A DNA stretch of 23,119 nt from SFTJ01 sp905210415 (GTDB taxonomy: Bacteria; Bacteroidota; Bacteroidia; Bacteroidales; Muribaculaceae), in contig CABSDC010000036.1 in assembly GCA_902476295.1 (NCBI GenBank), forward strand, positions 1 through 23,119, in the 5' to 3' direction. Below, one piece after another: positions 1-7,231 of the stretch. The notes under the pieces were generated by a model. It was not told where the DNA came from. It did no database searches and saw only the letters and a list, made by a program, of their open reading frames with translations. A program made the translations under genes and the position numbers. Each line of letters opens with the position of its first letter. Position 1 is the first letter of the stretch.

Positions 1-1
1 T

Positions 2-269
2 TTTTATAAGGCATCTTTTATATGAATTAGCAATACGCGTTAGAGGATTTTGGAGTAGTATTTTGCGGATTTGATAGACCGTCGCCGGTAGGGACGTGGC
101 ATGCCACGTCCGCACGGCGGTTATTTCATTGACTATCAGCGATTTATGCGGACGCGGCATGCCGCGTCCCTACCAGCGAGCATTTTTGGGCAGCACGGAA
201 ATCCCCATAAAATCTGTGCTTCTAAAATTCCGAAACGCTTCCAAGCCATAATGACCGAATTGGGATAAA
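2..269 (+). repeat. Dispersed intergenic repeat, copy 1
   Basis: This non-coding stretch carries two blocks that recur in inverted orientation after ftsZ. The left block (2-19, ttttataaggcatctttt) is an exact reverse complement of 22905-22922. The right block (209-269) matches the reverse complement of 22795-22855 at 51 of 61 positions by my hand alignment, without gaps. The blocks are 189 bp apart here and 49 bp apart in the other copy; the extra length here includes the palindrome pair at 87-174. Read in the direction of the neighbouring gene (tRNA-Leu, minus strand), the order is gene, terminator, right block, left block, the same as after ftsZ. I see no coding sequence in it. Its function is unknown. 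Confidence 0.75.
87..174. repeat. Inverted pair of REP-like palindromes
   Basis: Two perfect 20-bp palindromes, ggacgtggcatgccacgtcc (92-111) and ggacgcggcatgccgcgtcc (150-169), are each flanked by ggtag on the outer side and gca on the inner side. Together they form 28-bp inverted arms (87-114 and 147-174) differing at two positions. Those two differences compensate each other inside each palindrome, so each unit can still form its own hairpin. The layout resembles REP/BIME elements: two oppositely oriented palindromes about 40 bp apart. No REP transposase is visible in the window. Confidence 0.8.
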
Positions 270-302
270 AAAGCATCGCGAGTAATACTCACGATGCTTT
301 TT
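268..302 (-). terminator. Bidirectional terminator after tRNA-Leu
   Basis: Arms aaaaagcatcg (268-278) and cgatgcttttt (292-302) pair perfectly. An inner gagt/actc stem (280-283 with 287-290) closes a three-base loop. A run of T follows the hairpin on both strands. It lies 15 nt downstream of the tRNA 3' end, so it probably ends the tRNA transcript. Confidence 0.75.
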
Positions 303-317
303 ACGGTACTTTGCTTG

Positions 318-399
318 TACCCAGAGCCGGGATCGAACCGGCATGGGTTGCCCCACTGGTGTTTGAGACCAGCGCGTCTACCTATTCCGCCATCTGGGC
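318..399 (-). tRNA. tRNA-Leu (anticodon CAA)
   Basis: The minus strand folds as an 82-nt class II tRNA. The acceptor stem is GCCCAGA with TCTGGGT (one G-U pair at 1-72) and the discriminator base is A. The T arm is GCCGG TTCGATC CCGGC. The anticodon stem is CTGGT/ACCAG around the loop CTCAAAC, giving anticodon CAA (363-365), which reads the leucine codon TTG. A long variable arm (GGG..CCC) is typical of tRNA-Leu. The 3' CCA is not encoded. It has its own promoter (413-442) and a terminator (268-302). Confidence 0.95.
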
Positions 400-412
400 C
401 TTTTTGCGGTTG

Positions 413-442
413 CAAAGTTACAAGTTTTTTTTCATTTACCAA
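413..442 (-). promoter_or_regulatory. Promoter of tRNA-Leu
   Basis: On the minus strand TAACTTTG (420-413) matches the Bacteroidetes -7 consensus TAnnTTTG. A TTG (442-440) lies 19 bp upstream as the -33 element. Transcription would start near 406, just ahead of the mature tRNA 5' end at 399. Confidence 0.6.
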
Positions 443-531
443 CTATTTCACGCCATTTTTTTGCATTAATCGTATGATTTTCCGCAAAAATAGCCCCTTC
501 TCCTTGTGAGTCCCATCGGAAATCACGCTTT

Positions 532-2031
532 TCAACGTGCCGACAAGCGATACACCTGGGTGGCGTGTGAGCGCACAGTGGTAGAAATAGACCCTCTCAC
601 CTTGCCCACTATCTTATTGGTCCACGCATCAAGGCATTGATAAGCCTTACCAGCCTTCAACCCAGGAATACTTCCAAGGTCAACAGCCACCTCGCGCGAA
701 TCCTCATTTATATTTGTCACCGATATGGCGATGTCGCCGTTCTCACAATCCTTGGCAAACACAAGCATGCCATCAACATCGCTGATAAGGTCAGCTTGCT
801 GCCCCATCGGGTCTTGATTGAGGGCAATAAGCGCCTTGCTGCGCAGCATCTCATAATCATCCTCGGTGATATAAGGGCTACGTGGGTCGAACGACAAAGC
901 CATCGGCGACGACCACATACACCACAGCGCAAACTGTGTACGATATTCATCCTGCGTCATGCCCGGGCCCTTGCCGCCGCAAAGGTCGTTTGACGATTTA
1001 CCCTTGCCATGCAATCCGATGCACAGCATATCGGCATCGTTAAAACGGTTTACACCTTGATAGGCCGAAATACCCTTCATATCGCGGATGCTCTGCACCA
1101 CACCTTCGCCAGTGCCTACGCCAGTCCAGCAATCGCGCACGTCTTGCGAGATACGCCAGCAGCTACCGCCCACTTCTGCACCCCATTTCCAAGGTTCTCG
1201 CTCACCCCACTCGCAGATATACAGGATGGTGCCATAGCCAGCCTCACGGAAAGCATCAGCCATCGCCCTATAGCGCACCTTGGCTGTAACCACATCTTCA
1301 GGAGCATTACAATAGTCGCATTTCACGATGTCCACGCCCCACTTCGCATAGGTTTGGGCATCGATTTTCTCAAAGCCATACGAACCGAACGCACCAGCGC
1401 AAGTGTTTGGCGCAGCATCGGTGTAGATGCCAAACAGCATACCATTGTCGTGAGCATACTTGGCTGTAGCCGCGATGCCCTGAGGGAAACGCTTGGCATT
1501 TGGCTGCGGAGCGCCATCGGCTGCACGCTGAGTGGCATGCCACCAGTCGTCGAGCATCACTGCTCGCCATCCGCATTCATACAGACCTTTTTCCTTGAAA
1601 AGGTCTACCACAGCACGCACTATTGAGTCCGACACCTCATCTTGCACCGAGTTCCACGACAGCCATCCCATGAATGGCACTGCCAAAGGCAAACGGCTCG
1701 ACACAGTGAGCGAAACATTCTCCTCGCACACCTTGCCACCTTCGTTCACCACTATTTGATATGTATATTTTCCTTCGCGCTTCACACGGCCGTCTACTAT
1801 ACAGCGCTCGGCATTCCAGCGCAGACCTTTCGGCAGATTTTTCACCGACACCTTTGCCCCAGGATTTACTGCACGCACCTTGTGCATAAATCGCACATTC
1901 GGCTGCGAGAACACCGTAGTGGCACACGCCAGCGCCGACTGGCCGGCATCAGCCACACATCGATTTCCCATTATCACACCTGTGGCAAGCACTACTGCCG
2001 CTACGAACAAACGCAAAAGTTTTAGTTTCAT
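532..2031 (-). CDS. Secreted GH27 alpha-galactosidase
   Basis: A 499-residue glycoside hydrolase family 27 enzyme predicted to release terminal alpha-linked galactose from oligo- or polysaccharides outside the cytoplasm. Residues 1 to about 27 (MKLKLLRLFVAAVVLATG...) form a signal peptide; there is no clear lipobox. Residues of about 38-112 resemble the putative-Ig (He_PIG) domain often found before the barrel in Bacteroidetes GH27. The catalytic barrel begins near PFMGWLSWNS (119) and includes DDWW (161-164). By family comparison the nucleophile is D239 in VKCDYCN and the acid/base is D297 in WRISQD. A C-terminal beta domain ends the protein. It has its own promoter and lies downstream of gntR on the same strand; no SusC/SusD partner is in view. 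Exact substrate, including alpha-N-acetylgalactosaminides, cannot be told from sequence. Confidence 0.9.
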   Translation of the reverse strand: MKLKLLRLFVAAVVLATGVIMGNRCVADAGQSALACATTVFSQPNVRFMHKVRAVNPGAKVSVKNLPKGLRWNAERCIVDGRVKREGKYTYQIVVNEGGKVCEENVSLTVSSRLPLAVPFMGWLSWNSVQDEVSDSIVRAVVDLFKEKGLYECGWRAVMLDDWWHATQRAADGAPQPNAKRFPQGIAATAKYAHDNGMLFGIYTDAAPNTCAGAFGSYGFEKIDAQTYAKWGVDIVKCDYCNAPEDVVTAKVRYRAMADAFREAGYGTILYICEWGEREPWKWGAEVGGSCWRISQDVRDCWTGVGTGEGVVQSIRDMKGISAYQGVNRFNDADMLCIGLHGKGKSSNDLCGGKGPGMTQDEYRTQFALWCMWSSPMALSFDPRSPYITEDDYEMLRSKALIALNQDPMGQQADLISDVDGMLVFAKDCENGDIAISVTNINEDSREVAVDLGSIPGLKAGKAYQCLDAWTNKIVGKVRGSISTTVRSHATQVYRLSAR

Positions 2032-2057
2032 CCAATATACTGATTTAGTTTATATTG

Positions 2058-2092
2058 CAAATATACACATTTTACTCCACATTACCGCACAA
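2058..2092 (-). promoter_or_regulatory. Candidate promoter of the alpha-galactosidase gene
   Basis: On the minus strand TATATTTG (2065-2058) is a full match to TAnnTTTG. A TTG (2092-2090) lies 24 bp upstream, slightly longer than usual. Transcription would start near 2050, about 20 nt before the ATG at 2031. An imperfect GC-rich hairpin (about 2101-2132) sits between this promoter and the gntR stop; it lacks a T run, so I do not call it a terminator. Confidence 0.5.
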
Positions 2093-2168
2093 TAAGCGAC
2101 GGCGCGCATCAGCCATCGCCAATGCGCACCGCCACATATATTAATGTCTAACTTCTCTATATCTGAGA

Positions 2169-2534
2169 TTATTGCTTCTTCAAAAAATCGGCATACAATC
2201 GCTGCAACTCATCGGGAGTCACACCTATCGATGCCAACTGGCGCATCACCTGAGTGAGTTCCTCGCCGAGCAAGCTCTCGAGACGCATGTTGGTGACAAT
2301 CTCCTTGGCATCGGGCGATACGAAGTAGCCCAATCCGCGGCGATTATATATCACGCCCTTCTGCTGAAGAAAATCATAGCTTCTCACCACCGTGTTGGCA
2401 TTCACCTCCACCGTGGCCGCACACTCTCGCACCGAGGGTATGCGCTCGTCGGGCTTCAACGCCCCCGACAGCACATCATCCGCTATGCGGTCTGATATCT
2501 GTATGTATATCGGTTTGTTTTCCTTGAAATTCAT
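2169..2534 (-). CDS. GntR-family (YtrA subfamily) transcriptional regulator
   Basis: A 121-residue regulator. Residues 1-75 form a GntR winged helix-turn-helix: the opening NKPIYIQISDRIADDVLSG, the recognition region IPSVRECAATVEVNANTVVRSYDFLQQKG, and the wing with GLGYFV. Only about 45 residues follow, too few for a FadR- or UTRA-type ligand domain, which fits the YtrA subfamily that usually controls a linked ABC transporter. It is the last gene of the ATPase-permease-gntR unit, 21 nt after the permease. An AAGGAGG sequence (minus strand, 2553-2547) lies 12 nt before the ATG, a Shine-Dalgarno-like signal unusual for this phylum. The likely target is the palindrome at 4319-4342. The effector is unknown. 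Confidence 0.9.
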   Translation of the reverse strand: MNFKENKPIYIQISDRIADDVLSGALKPDERIPSVRECAATVEVNANTVVRSYDFLQQKGVIYNRRGLGYFVSPDAKEIVTNMRLESLLGEELTQVMRQLASIGVTPDELQRLYADFLKKQ

Positions 2535-2555
2535 ATTCGTTATCCCCCTCCTTAT

Positions 2556-3380
2556 TTAGCGAATCACATCTTTATGCTTGAAGAACCAATACGATGCCAC
2601 AAATGTAGCCACAGCAAGCACCGCATTAAACCATATTGAAGGCTGTATCACAGTTTTCCAAACATCATGAATTTCCATCGATGCATGGAAAACAAACACG
2701 CACGACAACATCACCAAGCCTATCACCATAGATACAGCATAATTCAATGCATACATCTTAATATAGGAATACTTTGGCCAAAGCACCGACGCAAGAGTGA
2801 ACAAACCTATCTGAGCCAATGTACTAAACACCATCAACTTGCCAAAGTTGCCGTCTCCAAATCCGAGTGCCGAAAACCCTTCAACAAAGTCCTGGTCTTC
2901 CGAGAGATCAACGGTGGCAAAGTGATTGATAAACCTGCCAGTGTCAACCGGCAGCGAACCCCACACAAGCGGAGCCACCAAGCAACGGATAAGCTCAGCC
3001 AACTCTACGCAGCAAACATATAGCACCGCAAAGCCCACTACATACACCAGCAACTGCTCAACATATTTCTCGGCAGTAGTGGCAGGAATGGTAAACAGCG
3101 ATACCCTGCCTTGCTTGGTGCGCATCTGCGCAAACATCAGCGATGCGGCTACACCGCAACCAATGGTATACACATACACAAAAGGAAAGGTGGCCAATGC
3201 CGTGCCGACCTCCCCGTTCGGCAGGCAAAACACCGGCGAGCACAATATCATCACCGACACCATGGCAAACAGAAATGCCAAGGCTCCAATGCCATAAAAT
3301 TTATAATTCTCAGTAAAGTCTTTCTTGAGCAAAAGCCATACTCTTGATATGCTAAATACGTCGTTCATAGTTGTATTCAT
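2556..3380 (-). CDS. ABC transporter membrane subunit
   Basis: A 274-residue protein with about six hydrophobic segments: near residues 29-47, 62-82, 108-130, 184-202, 211-231 and 247-266. A soluble acidic stretch lies between the third and fourth (around VDLSEDQDFVEGF). It is probably the permease partner of the ATPase encoded 42 nt upstream, and it is followed by a YtrA-type regulator. That arrangement is typical of small two-component exporters, some linked to cell-envelope stress or antimicrobial peptides. I see no family-specific motif, so substrate and direction are unknown. The start at 3380 (MNTTMND) is used; a second ATG four codons in is an equal alternative. Confidence 0.8.
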   Translation of the reverse strand: MNTTMNDVFSISRVWLLLKKDFTENYKFYGIGALAFLFAMVSVMILCSPVFCLPNGEVGTALATFPFVYVYTIGCGVAASLMFAQMRTKQGRVSLFTIPATTAEKYVEQLLVYVVGFAVLYVCCVELAELIRCLVAPLVWGSLPVDTGRFINHFATVDLSEDQDFVEGFSALGFGDGNFGKLMVFSTLAQIGLFTLASVLWPKYSYIKMYALNYAVSMVIGLVMLSCVFVFHASMEIHDVWKTVIQPSIWFNAVLAVATFVASYWFFKHKDVIR

Positions 3381-3422
3381 TTTTCCTGTTTTTTAATTTC
3401 TGATTTGTTGATTCAATGCAGT

Positions 3423-4259
3423 TTACTTTTTCGCAAATATCGCAGCCATGCGCTCTGGAGCCATCAAGGTGGCATTGAAGAGCATCTCCACGTCGATCAT
3501 CGACTCCTCGCCGCCATCATTAGGCAGCACTGCCATATTGCCATTCACCGTTGGTTGCCAATAGATTGCACCAGTCACATCCGGTGTCAACTTAAACGAC
3601 AGCTTGCTACCAATCTCATCTACCGAAGCATCGAGCAACACCTTGCTGTGGTCAACCACCAGCACATAGTCGAGCACCGAATCAACATCGCGCACCTGAT
3701 GGGTCGACAACACTATCACCTTATCGTCGCTCATGCCGCGGGCAATAATCTTGCGAAACTGGCTCTTGCTTGGGATGTCGAGCCCATTGGTAGGTTCATC
3801 CATCAGCAGCACACGCGTGTTGGTAGCAAGCGCAAAACTCATAAACACTTTCTTCTTCTGACCCATAGAGAGCGACTTGAGATTCACATCCATGTCGTCC
3901 ATCTCAAACGCAGCCAAATGGGCTTTGAAGTCGTCAATACTGAAGTTGGGATAAAAAGGGGCATTTATCGCCACATATTTTCTCAGGCTCACCGATGGCA
4001 ACTCAAACTCCTCAGGCACAACAAAAATCTCGCTGAGGGTAGATGGGCGGCGGTCGCGCACGTTCTTGCCATCAAATTGCACCATTCCTTTTTCTGGAGT
4101 CAACAACCCCGAAAGCAGATACATCAAGGTAGACTTGCCCGCACCATTGCGGCCAAGCAACCCGTACACTCTTCCCGGCTCAAAATCGAGCGAGAAATCA
4201 CTAAAAATCTTTTTTGGCGATTTTCGATAACCGTAAGTTAGATTCTTTACTTGTAACAT
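3423..4259 (-). CDS. ABC transporter ATP-binding subunit
   Basis: A 278-residue ATPase. Visible motifs are Walker A GRNGAGKS (36-43), signature LSMGQ (130-134), Walker B VLLMDEP (150-156) with catalytic Glu155, D-loop GLD and the H-loop His187 (STHQ). The usual Q-loop glutamine region reads VVPEEFELP, a variant I associate with YtrB-like ATPases. The last 70 or so residues form an accessory domain without recognised motifs. It is the first gene of a minus-strand operon with the permease and the GntR regulator, and probably powers that permease at the inner membrane. A promoter (4344-4375) and an operator-like palindrome (4319-4342) lie upstream. Confidence 0.92.
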   Translation of the reverse strand: MLQVKNLTYGYRKSPKKIFSDFSLDFEPGRVYGLLGRNGAGKSTLMYLLSGLLTPEKGMVQFDGKNVRDRRPSTLSEIFVVPEEFELPSVSLRKYVAINAPFYPNFSIDDFKAHLAAFEMDDMDVNLKSLSMGQKKKVFMSFALATNTRVLLMDEPTNGLDIPSKSQFRKIIARGMSDDKVIVLSTHQVRDVDSVLDYVLVVDHSKVLLDASVDEIGSKLSFKLTPDVTGAIYWQPTVNGNMAVLPNDGGEESMIDVEMLFNATLMAPERMAAIFAKK

Positions 4260-4318
4260 TTTGATTCTATTATTTCTTGTTTCACATTTTTATATCTTTC
4301 CGCACCAATCGCCATTGT

Positions 4319-4342
4319 AGTGTATTAGTTGATTAGTACACT
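4319..4342. promoter_or_regulatory. Operator-like palindrome before the ABC/gntR operon
   Basis: An imperfect 24-bp palindrome has outer arms AGTGTA (4319-4324) and TACACT (4337-4342); by hand count 18 of 24 positions are symmetric. It overlaps the predicted start of transcription (about 4337) of the ATPase-permease-gntR operon, where a repressor would block RNA polymerase. A further small palindrome TGTATATACA (4348-4357) overlaps the -7 box. Binding by the encoded YtrA-type regulator is an inference. Confidence 0.5.
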
Positions 4343-4343
4343 G

Positions 4344-4375
4344 CAAATGTATATACACTTTTTCGTTCCACCAAA
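4344..4375 (-). promoter_or_regulatory. Promoter of the ABC/gntR operon
   Basis: On the minus strand the -33 element TTTG (4375-4372) and the -7 element TACATTTG (4351-4344) are 20 bp apart, a good match to the Bacteroidetes promoter pattern. The leader to the ATG at 4259 would be about 80 nt. Confidence 0.65.
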
Positions 4376-4620
4376 TTTTTTCGCAATATTTTTCAAAAAA
4401 ATTTTTCCATCCATATTTTCGGCGACTGATTTTGGTAAAACACACACCTTTTCAGCACAATGCGCACGCGTGTTTTCGCCCGATTTCACCCCTGCCATAG
4501 GCACCAGAAAAGCATCATCAACATCTGGCTCTAACCACCAACACATCAAAGCCGTAGTTGCTAAAAAAAGGTGTCGAAAAGAAAAAGAAAATTAAATTAA
4601 AGAAATCTTTCCGTAATCAC
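4376..4620. other. AT-rich non-coding region between divergent genes
   Basis: This is the core of the 493-nt gap between the divergent ABC operon and pckA. I see T- and A-rich tracts and no conserved reading frame. The open frame at 4329-4595 on the plus strand has low-complexity content and no recognisable similarity. No convincing RNA structure was seen. Confidence 0.5.
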
Positions 4621-4651
4621 TTTCATTATCTAAATAAATGTATTAACTTTG
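4621..4651 (+). promoter_or_regulatory. Promoter of pckA
   Basis: TAACTTTG (4644-4651) is a full match to TAnnTTTG, with TTTC (4621-4624) 19 bp upstream as a near-match -33 element. The transcript would start near 4658, giving a leader of about 95 nt with a small GC hairpin, cgggc-gaa-gcccg (4672-4684). Confidence 0.6.
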
Positions 4652-4752
4652 TGGTCGATAAGCGTGAACTCCGGGCGAAGCCCGCTCAAGAGGCGCAAAA
4701 CGAATGTGTGAATTCAATTCATTATACACAATAAAATATTTTTTAGGGTAAA

Positions 4753-6357
4753 ATGTTTAACAAAGAAGATTTATTGAAGTACGGAATTTCAGGCACTACT
4801 GAAGTTGTGTACAACCCTTCTTACGAAACTCTCTTCGAAGAAGAAACAAAGGCAGGCCTCGAAGGCTATGAAGTTGGTCAAAACACTGAACTTGGTGCAG
4901 TGAACGTAATGACAGGTATCTACACTGGTCGTTCACCTAAAGACAAGTACATCGTTATGGACGAAACCTCTAAGAACACTGTATGGTGGACTTCAGAAGG
5001 CTACAAGAACGACAACCACCCAATGACTGAAGAAACTTGGGCACAGGTTAAGGATCTCGCAAAGAAAGAACTCTCAAATAAGCGTCTTTTCGTAGTTGAC
5101 GCATTCTGCGGTGCTAACGCTGACACTCGTATGGCTGTTCGCTTCATCGTGGAAGTAGCATGGCAAGCTCACTTCGTGACTAACATGTTCATCCGTCCTA
5201 CTAAAGAAGAACTCAAGAACTTCGAACCAAACTTCGTTATCTACAACGCTTCTAAGGCAAAGGTAGAAAACTACAAGGAACTTGGTCTTAACTCAGAAAC
5301 TTGCGTTGCTTTCAACGTAACAAGCCGCGAACAAGTTATCATCAACACTTGGTATGGTGGTGAAATGAAGAAGGGTATGTTCTCTATGATGAACTACTAC
5401 TTGCCATTGCAAGGCATCGCTTCTATGCACTGCTCTGCTAACTGCGACATGAACGGTGAAAACACTGCAATCTTCTTCGGTTTGTCAGGTACTGGTAAGA
5501 CTACCCTTTCTACCGACCCTAAGCGCCGCCTTATCGGTGACGACGAACACGGTTGGGACGACAACGGCGTATTCAACTTCGAAGGTGGCTGCTACGCTAA
5601 GGTTATCAACTTGAGCAAGGAAAACGAACCAGACATCTACGGTGCTATCAAGCGTAACGCTCTTCTTGAAAACGTTACTGTTGACGCTGAAGGCAAGATT
5701 GACTTCAACGACAAGAAGGTGACTGAAAACACTCGTGTTTCTTACCCAATCTTCCACATCAACAACATCCAACCAGGTAGCTCTGCTCCAGCAGCTAAGA
5801 ACGTTATCTTCCTTTCTGCTGACGCATTCGGTGTACTTCCTCCAGTATCTATCCTTACTCCAGAGCAAACTAAGTACTACTTCCTCTCTGGCTTTACTGC
5901 TAAGTTGGCTGGTACTGAACGTGGTATCACTGAACCAACTCCAACATTCTCTGCTTGCTTCGGCCAAGCTTTCTTGGAACTTCACCCAACTAAGTATGCT
6001 GAAGAACTCGTTAAGAAGATGGAAAAGAGCGGTGCTAAGGCATACCTCGTTAACACTGGCTGGAACGGTACTGGCAAGCGTATCTCAATTCCTGATACCC
6101 GCGGTATCATCGACGCTATCCTCGACGGAGCTATCCTCAAGGCTGAAACTAAGAAGATCCCTATGTTCGACTTCGAAGTACCAACAAGCCTTCCAGGTGT
6201 GAACCCAGCAATCCTTGACCCACGCGACACTTACGCTAACGCTTCTGAATGGGAAGTTAAGGCTAAGGACCTCGCAGCTCGTTTCATCAAGAACTTCGAC
6301 AAGTACACCAACAACGAAGCTGGTAAGGCTCTTGTTGCTGCTGGCCCACAACTCTAA
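4753..6357 (+). CDS. pckA: Phosphoenolpyruvate carboxykinase (ATP)
   Basis: A 534-residue ATP-dependent PEP carboxykinase, interconverting oxaloacetate plus ATP with PEP, CO2 and ADP in the cytoplasm. In Bacteroidales it often runs in the PEP-carboxylating direction, feeding the fumarate/succinate route. Visible motifs are the substrate-binding YTGRSPKDKYIV, the lysine region GGEMKKGMFS, P-loop GLSGTGKTTLSTDP, metal-binding LIGDDEHGW and the C-terminal GWNGTGKRISIPDTR. Length fits the family (about 530-540). Codon choice differs clearly from the flanking genes (many GGT, CGT, ACT, GCT, AAG, AAC, GAA), as expected of a very highly expressed gene rather than of transfer. It stands alone, with its own promoter and a strong terminator (6397-6432). 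Confidence 0.98.
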   Translation: MFNKEDLLKYGISGTTEVVYNPSYETLFEEETKAGLEGYEVGQNTELGAVNVMTGIYTGRSPKDKYIVMDETSKNTVWWTSEGYKNDNHPMTEETWAQVKDLAKKELSNKRLFVVDAFCGANADTRMAVRFIVEVAWQAHFVTNMFIRPTKEELKNFEPNFVIYNASKAKVENYKELGLNSETCVAFNVTSREQVIINTWYGGEMKKGMFSMMNYYLPLQGIASMHCSANCDMNGENTAIFFGLSGTGKTTLSTDPKRRLIGDDEHGWDDNGVFNFEGGCYAKVINLSKENEPDIYGAIKRNALLENVTVDAEGKIDFNDKKVTENTRVSYPIFHINNIQPGSSAPAAKNVIFLSADAFGVLPPVSILTPEQTKYYFLSGFTAKLAGTERGITEPTPTFSACFGQAFLELHPTKYAEELVKKMEKSGAKAYLVNTGWNGTGKRISIPDTRGIIDAILDGAILKAETKKIPMFDFEVPTSLPGVNPAILDPRDTYANASEWEVKAKDLAARFIKNFDKYTNNEAGKALVAAGPQL

Positions 6358-6396
6358 TGTTCAGAACATAATAAAACAAGAACATTATATATCCTT

Positions 6397-6432
6397 AAGT
6401 GCCGTGCTCATCACTGAGCGCGGCACTTTTCT
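6397..6432 (+). terminator. Terminator of pckA
   Basis: A long stem pairs aagtgccg (6397-6404) with cggcactt (6421-6428). It continues through a T-G pair into gctca/tgagc (6406-6410 with 6415-6419) around the loop tcac. A T-rich run (ttttctttta) follows. It is 40 nt after the pckA stop. Confidence 0.9.
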
Positions 6433-6508
6433 TTTACCCCATACCCACCAAAGCTCCTTGACTAAATTTTTCCAGCCTACACTCAACCACCTTCTCAACA
6501 ATTTTCAC

Positions 6509-6516
6509 TAAATTTG
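6509..6516 (+). promoter_or_regulatory. Candidate -7 box of the Sir2 gene
   Basis: TAAATTTG matches TAnnTTTG exactly and lies 22 nt before the ATG at 6539. No clear -33 element is present at the expected distance, so support is moderate. The gene needs its own start because pckA ends with a strong terminator. Confidence 0.4.
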
Positions 6517-6538
6517 AGGCAACAAATCATTTATCGCT

Positions 6539-7231
6539 ATGAAGAAGATTGTTATCTCTACAGGCGCCGGCATGAGCGCAGAAAGCGGCATCAAAACATT
6601 TCGCGACGCCGACGGACTTTGGGAGAACTACCCAGTAATGGAAGTGGCAAGCCACACGGGCTTCCTAAAAAACCCAGAACTTATTCACACGTTCTACAAC
6701 GGACTACGCAAAAAGCTCGTTGAAGCCAAGCCTAACGCCGCACACTACGCCCTCGCCGAACTCGAGAAAGACTTCGACGTGCAAATCATCACCCAAAACG
6801 TAGACGACCTGCACGAACGCGCCGGCAGCACCAAAGTGCTTCACCTGCATGGCGAACTGATGAAGATGCAATCGCTCAAAAACGAAACCCACGTCTACAC
6901 CCTCTCGCCCGACAACCTCGAGACAAGCACCGCCACACGCGACAAATACGGCGACCCTGTGCGACCGTTCATAGTGTTCTTTGAGGAGGCCGTGCCCAAC
7001 TTCACACCGGCAATGCATCTGGTGCAAGACGCCGACATATTTGTGGTTATCGGCACATCGCTCGTGGTGTATCCGGCAGCAAGCCTTATCAACTGCACAC
7101 GCCCAGGCACACCAATCTACTACATCGACCCAAAACCAGCCAACATATCGATGCCAAACCTGCACGTGATAGCCAAACCAGCCACCCAGGGAGTGAAAGA
7201 ATTGGTGGAAATACTCAAGCAACAACTCTAA
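6539..7231 (+). CDS. Sir2-family NAD-dependent protein deacylase
   Basis: A 230-residue sirtuin of the CobB/SIRT5-like class, removing acyl groups from protein lysines with NAD. Visible motifs are GAGMSAESGIKTFR (9-22), TQNVDDLHERAG (85-96), the catalytic His104 in HLHGEL, and GTSLVVYPAA (172-181). Two points are odd. There is no zinc-binding cysteine set: the only cysteine is Cys186, as in other zinc-less Bacteroidetes sirtuins I recall. The acyl-pocket pair of CobB (Tyr92, Arg95 in FYNARRR) aligns with Tyr53 and Leu56 (FYNGLRK), so the arginine that contacts succinyl groups appears replaced. The usual RPxVVWFGE reads RPFIVFFEE. It lies between the pckA terminator and the dcw cluster, 293 nt before rsmH; a functional link to either is not evident. 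Confidence 0.92.
   Translation: MKKIVISTGAGMSAESGIKTFRDADGLWENYPVMEVASHTGFLKNPELIHTFYNGLRKKLVEAKPNAAHYALAELEKDFDVQIITQNVDDLHERAGSTKVLHLHGELMKMQSLKNETHVYTLSPDNLETSTATRDKYGDPVRPFIVFFEEAVPNFTPAMHLVQDADIFVVIGTSLVVYPAASLINCTRPGTPIYYIDPKPANISMPNLHVIAKPATQGVKELVEILKQQL

Noticed and set aside
61..180. CRISPR-like array from the two similar palindromic units
   Set aside because: There are only two units, in opposite orientation, with one spacer and no cas genes; a REP-like pair fits better.
170..442. Open frame of 90 codons on the minus strand over the tRNA
   Set aside because: It runs through the tRNA-Leu gene and its terminator and has no recognisable protein similarity.
4329..4595. Open frame of 88 codons in the gap before pckA
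   Set aside because: It overlaps the divergent promoter and operator, has AT-driven low-complexity content (many Phe, Ile, Lys) and no recognisable domain.
4672..4684. Riboswitch in the pckA leader
   Set aside because: Only a five-base-pair hairpin is visible in a leader of about 95 nt; no known riboswitch core was recognised.
5485..5985. Open frame of 166 codons antisense to pckA, and similar long frames in other frames of pckA
   Set aside because: They arise from the strong codon bias of pckA, which lowers stop codons in other frames; the composition (Ser, Val repeats) is not protein-like.
4753..6357. Horizontal transfer of pckA suggested by unusual codon use
   Set aside because: The bias towards a restricted codon set is what very highly expressed core genes show, and pckA is a core gene in this group.
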